From assembly GCA_003516285.1 (NCBI GenBank), contig DPCK01000034.1, positions 1 to 5,881 of the forward strand: a stretch of DNA of 5,881 nucleotides, given 5' to 3'. A program made the translations under genes and the position numbers. Every line of letters begins with the position of its first letter. Within the stretch, counting starts at the first letter, position 1. The notes beneath the pieces were generated by a model. It saw only the letters and a list, made by a program, of their open reading frames with translations, was not told the DNA's origin and made no database searches. Positions 5,861-5,881 of this stretch are shown here, piece after piece. Origin of the DNA: Lutibacter sp. (GTDB lineage: Bacteria > Bacteroidota > Bacteroidia > Flavobacteriales > Flavobacteriaceae).

Positions 5861-5881
5861 TTTAATTGGGAATCTAAAGAA

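Noticed and set aside
1..5881. CRISPR array, tRNA or rRNA genes, phage or defence system
   Set aside because: No regularly spaced repeats, no cloverleaf-like sequence with a conserved T arm, and no nuclease-effector pair or phage genes were found on either strand. The lone exonuclease is a common housekeeping type and has no partner genes.

Overview
The window looks like chromosomal DNA from a member of the Bacteroidota, most likely a flavobacterium. It is AT-rich. Shine-Dalgarno sequences are essentially absent ahead of the genes, and TAnnTTTG-type -7 promoter elements occur at sensible places. The proteins (a PurD tail, a GT-B glycosyltransferase with the NWGLGHATR motif, a PhoB/PhoR-like pair, a DnaQ-like PolB-type exonuclease, a SerA-like dehydrogenase and a TM2 protein) fit that group. 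No rRNA, tRNA, CRISPR array, phage gene or intact insertion sequence is visible.

Layout. Positions 1-74 hold the last codons of purD. A MurG/GT28-like glycosyltransferase follows on the + strand (75-1121) but has no normal start codon. Its 3' end overlaps by 33 bp, tail to tail, the end of a minus-strand two-component operon. In that operon the OmpR/PhoB-type response regulator (2823-2128) is followed, with an 11-bp overlap, by a membrane histidine kinase (2138-1089). A 198-bp divergent promoter region (2824-3021) separates the operon from a + strand 3'-5' exonuclease (3022-3741). Next is a 411-bp gap (3742-4152) with no convincing gene but several inverted repeats and a good promoter. It leads into a SerA-like 2-hydroxyacid dehydrogenase fused in frame to a glyoxalase/VOC-fold domain (4198-5544). 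A small TM2 membrane protein (5582-5860) ends the window.

Functionally most of this is housekeeping: purine synthesis, envelope or glycoconjugate sugar transfer, phosphate-type signal transduction, DNA processing and 2-hydroxyacid metabolism. Nothing here looks like a defence island or a new multi-gene system. The three most unusual points are the dehydrogenase-VOC fusion, the palindrome-rich leader just downstream of its predicted promoter, and the missing start codon of the glycosyltransferase next to a run of nine A residues. All functional calls come from reading motifs by eye; no database search was run.
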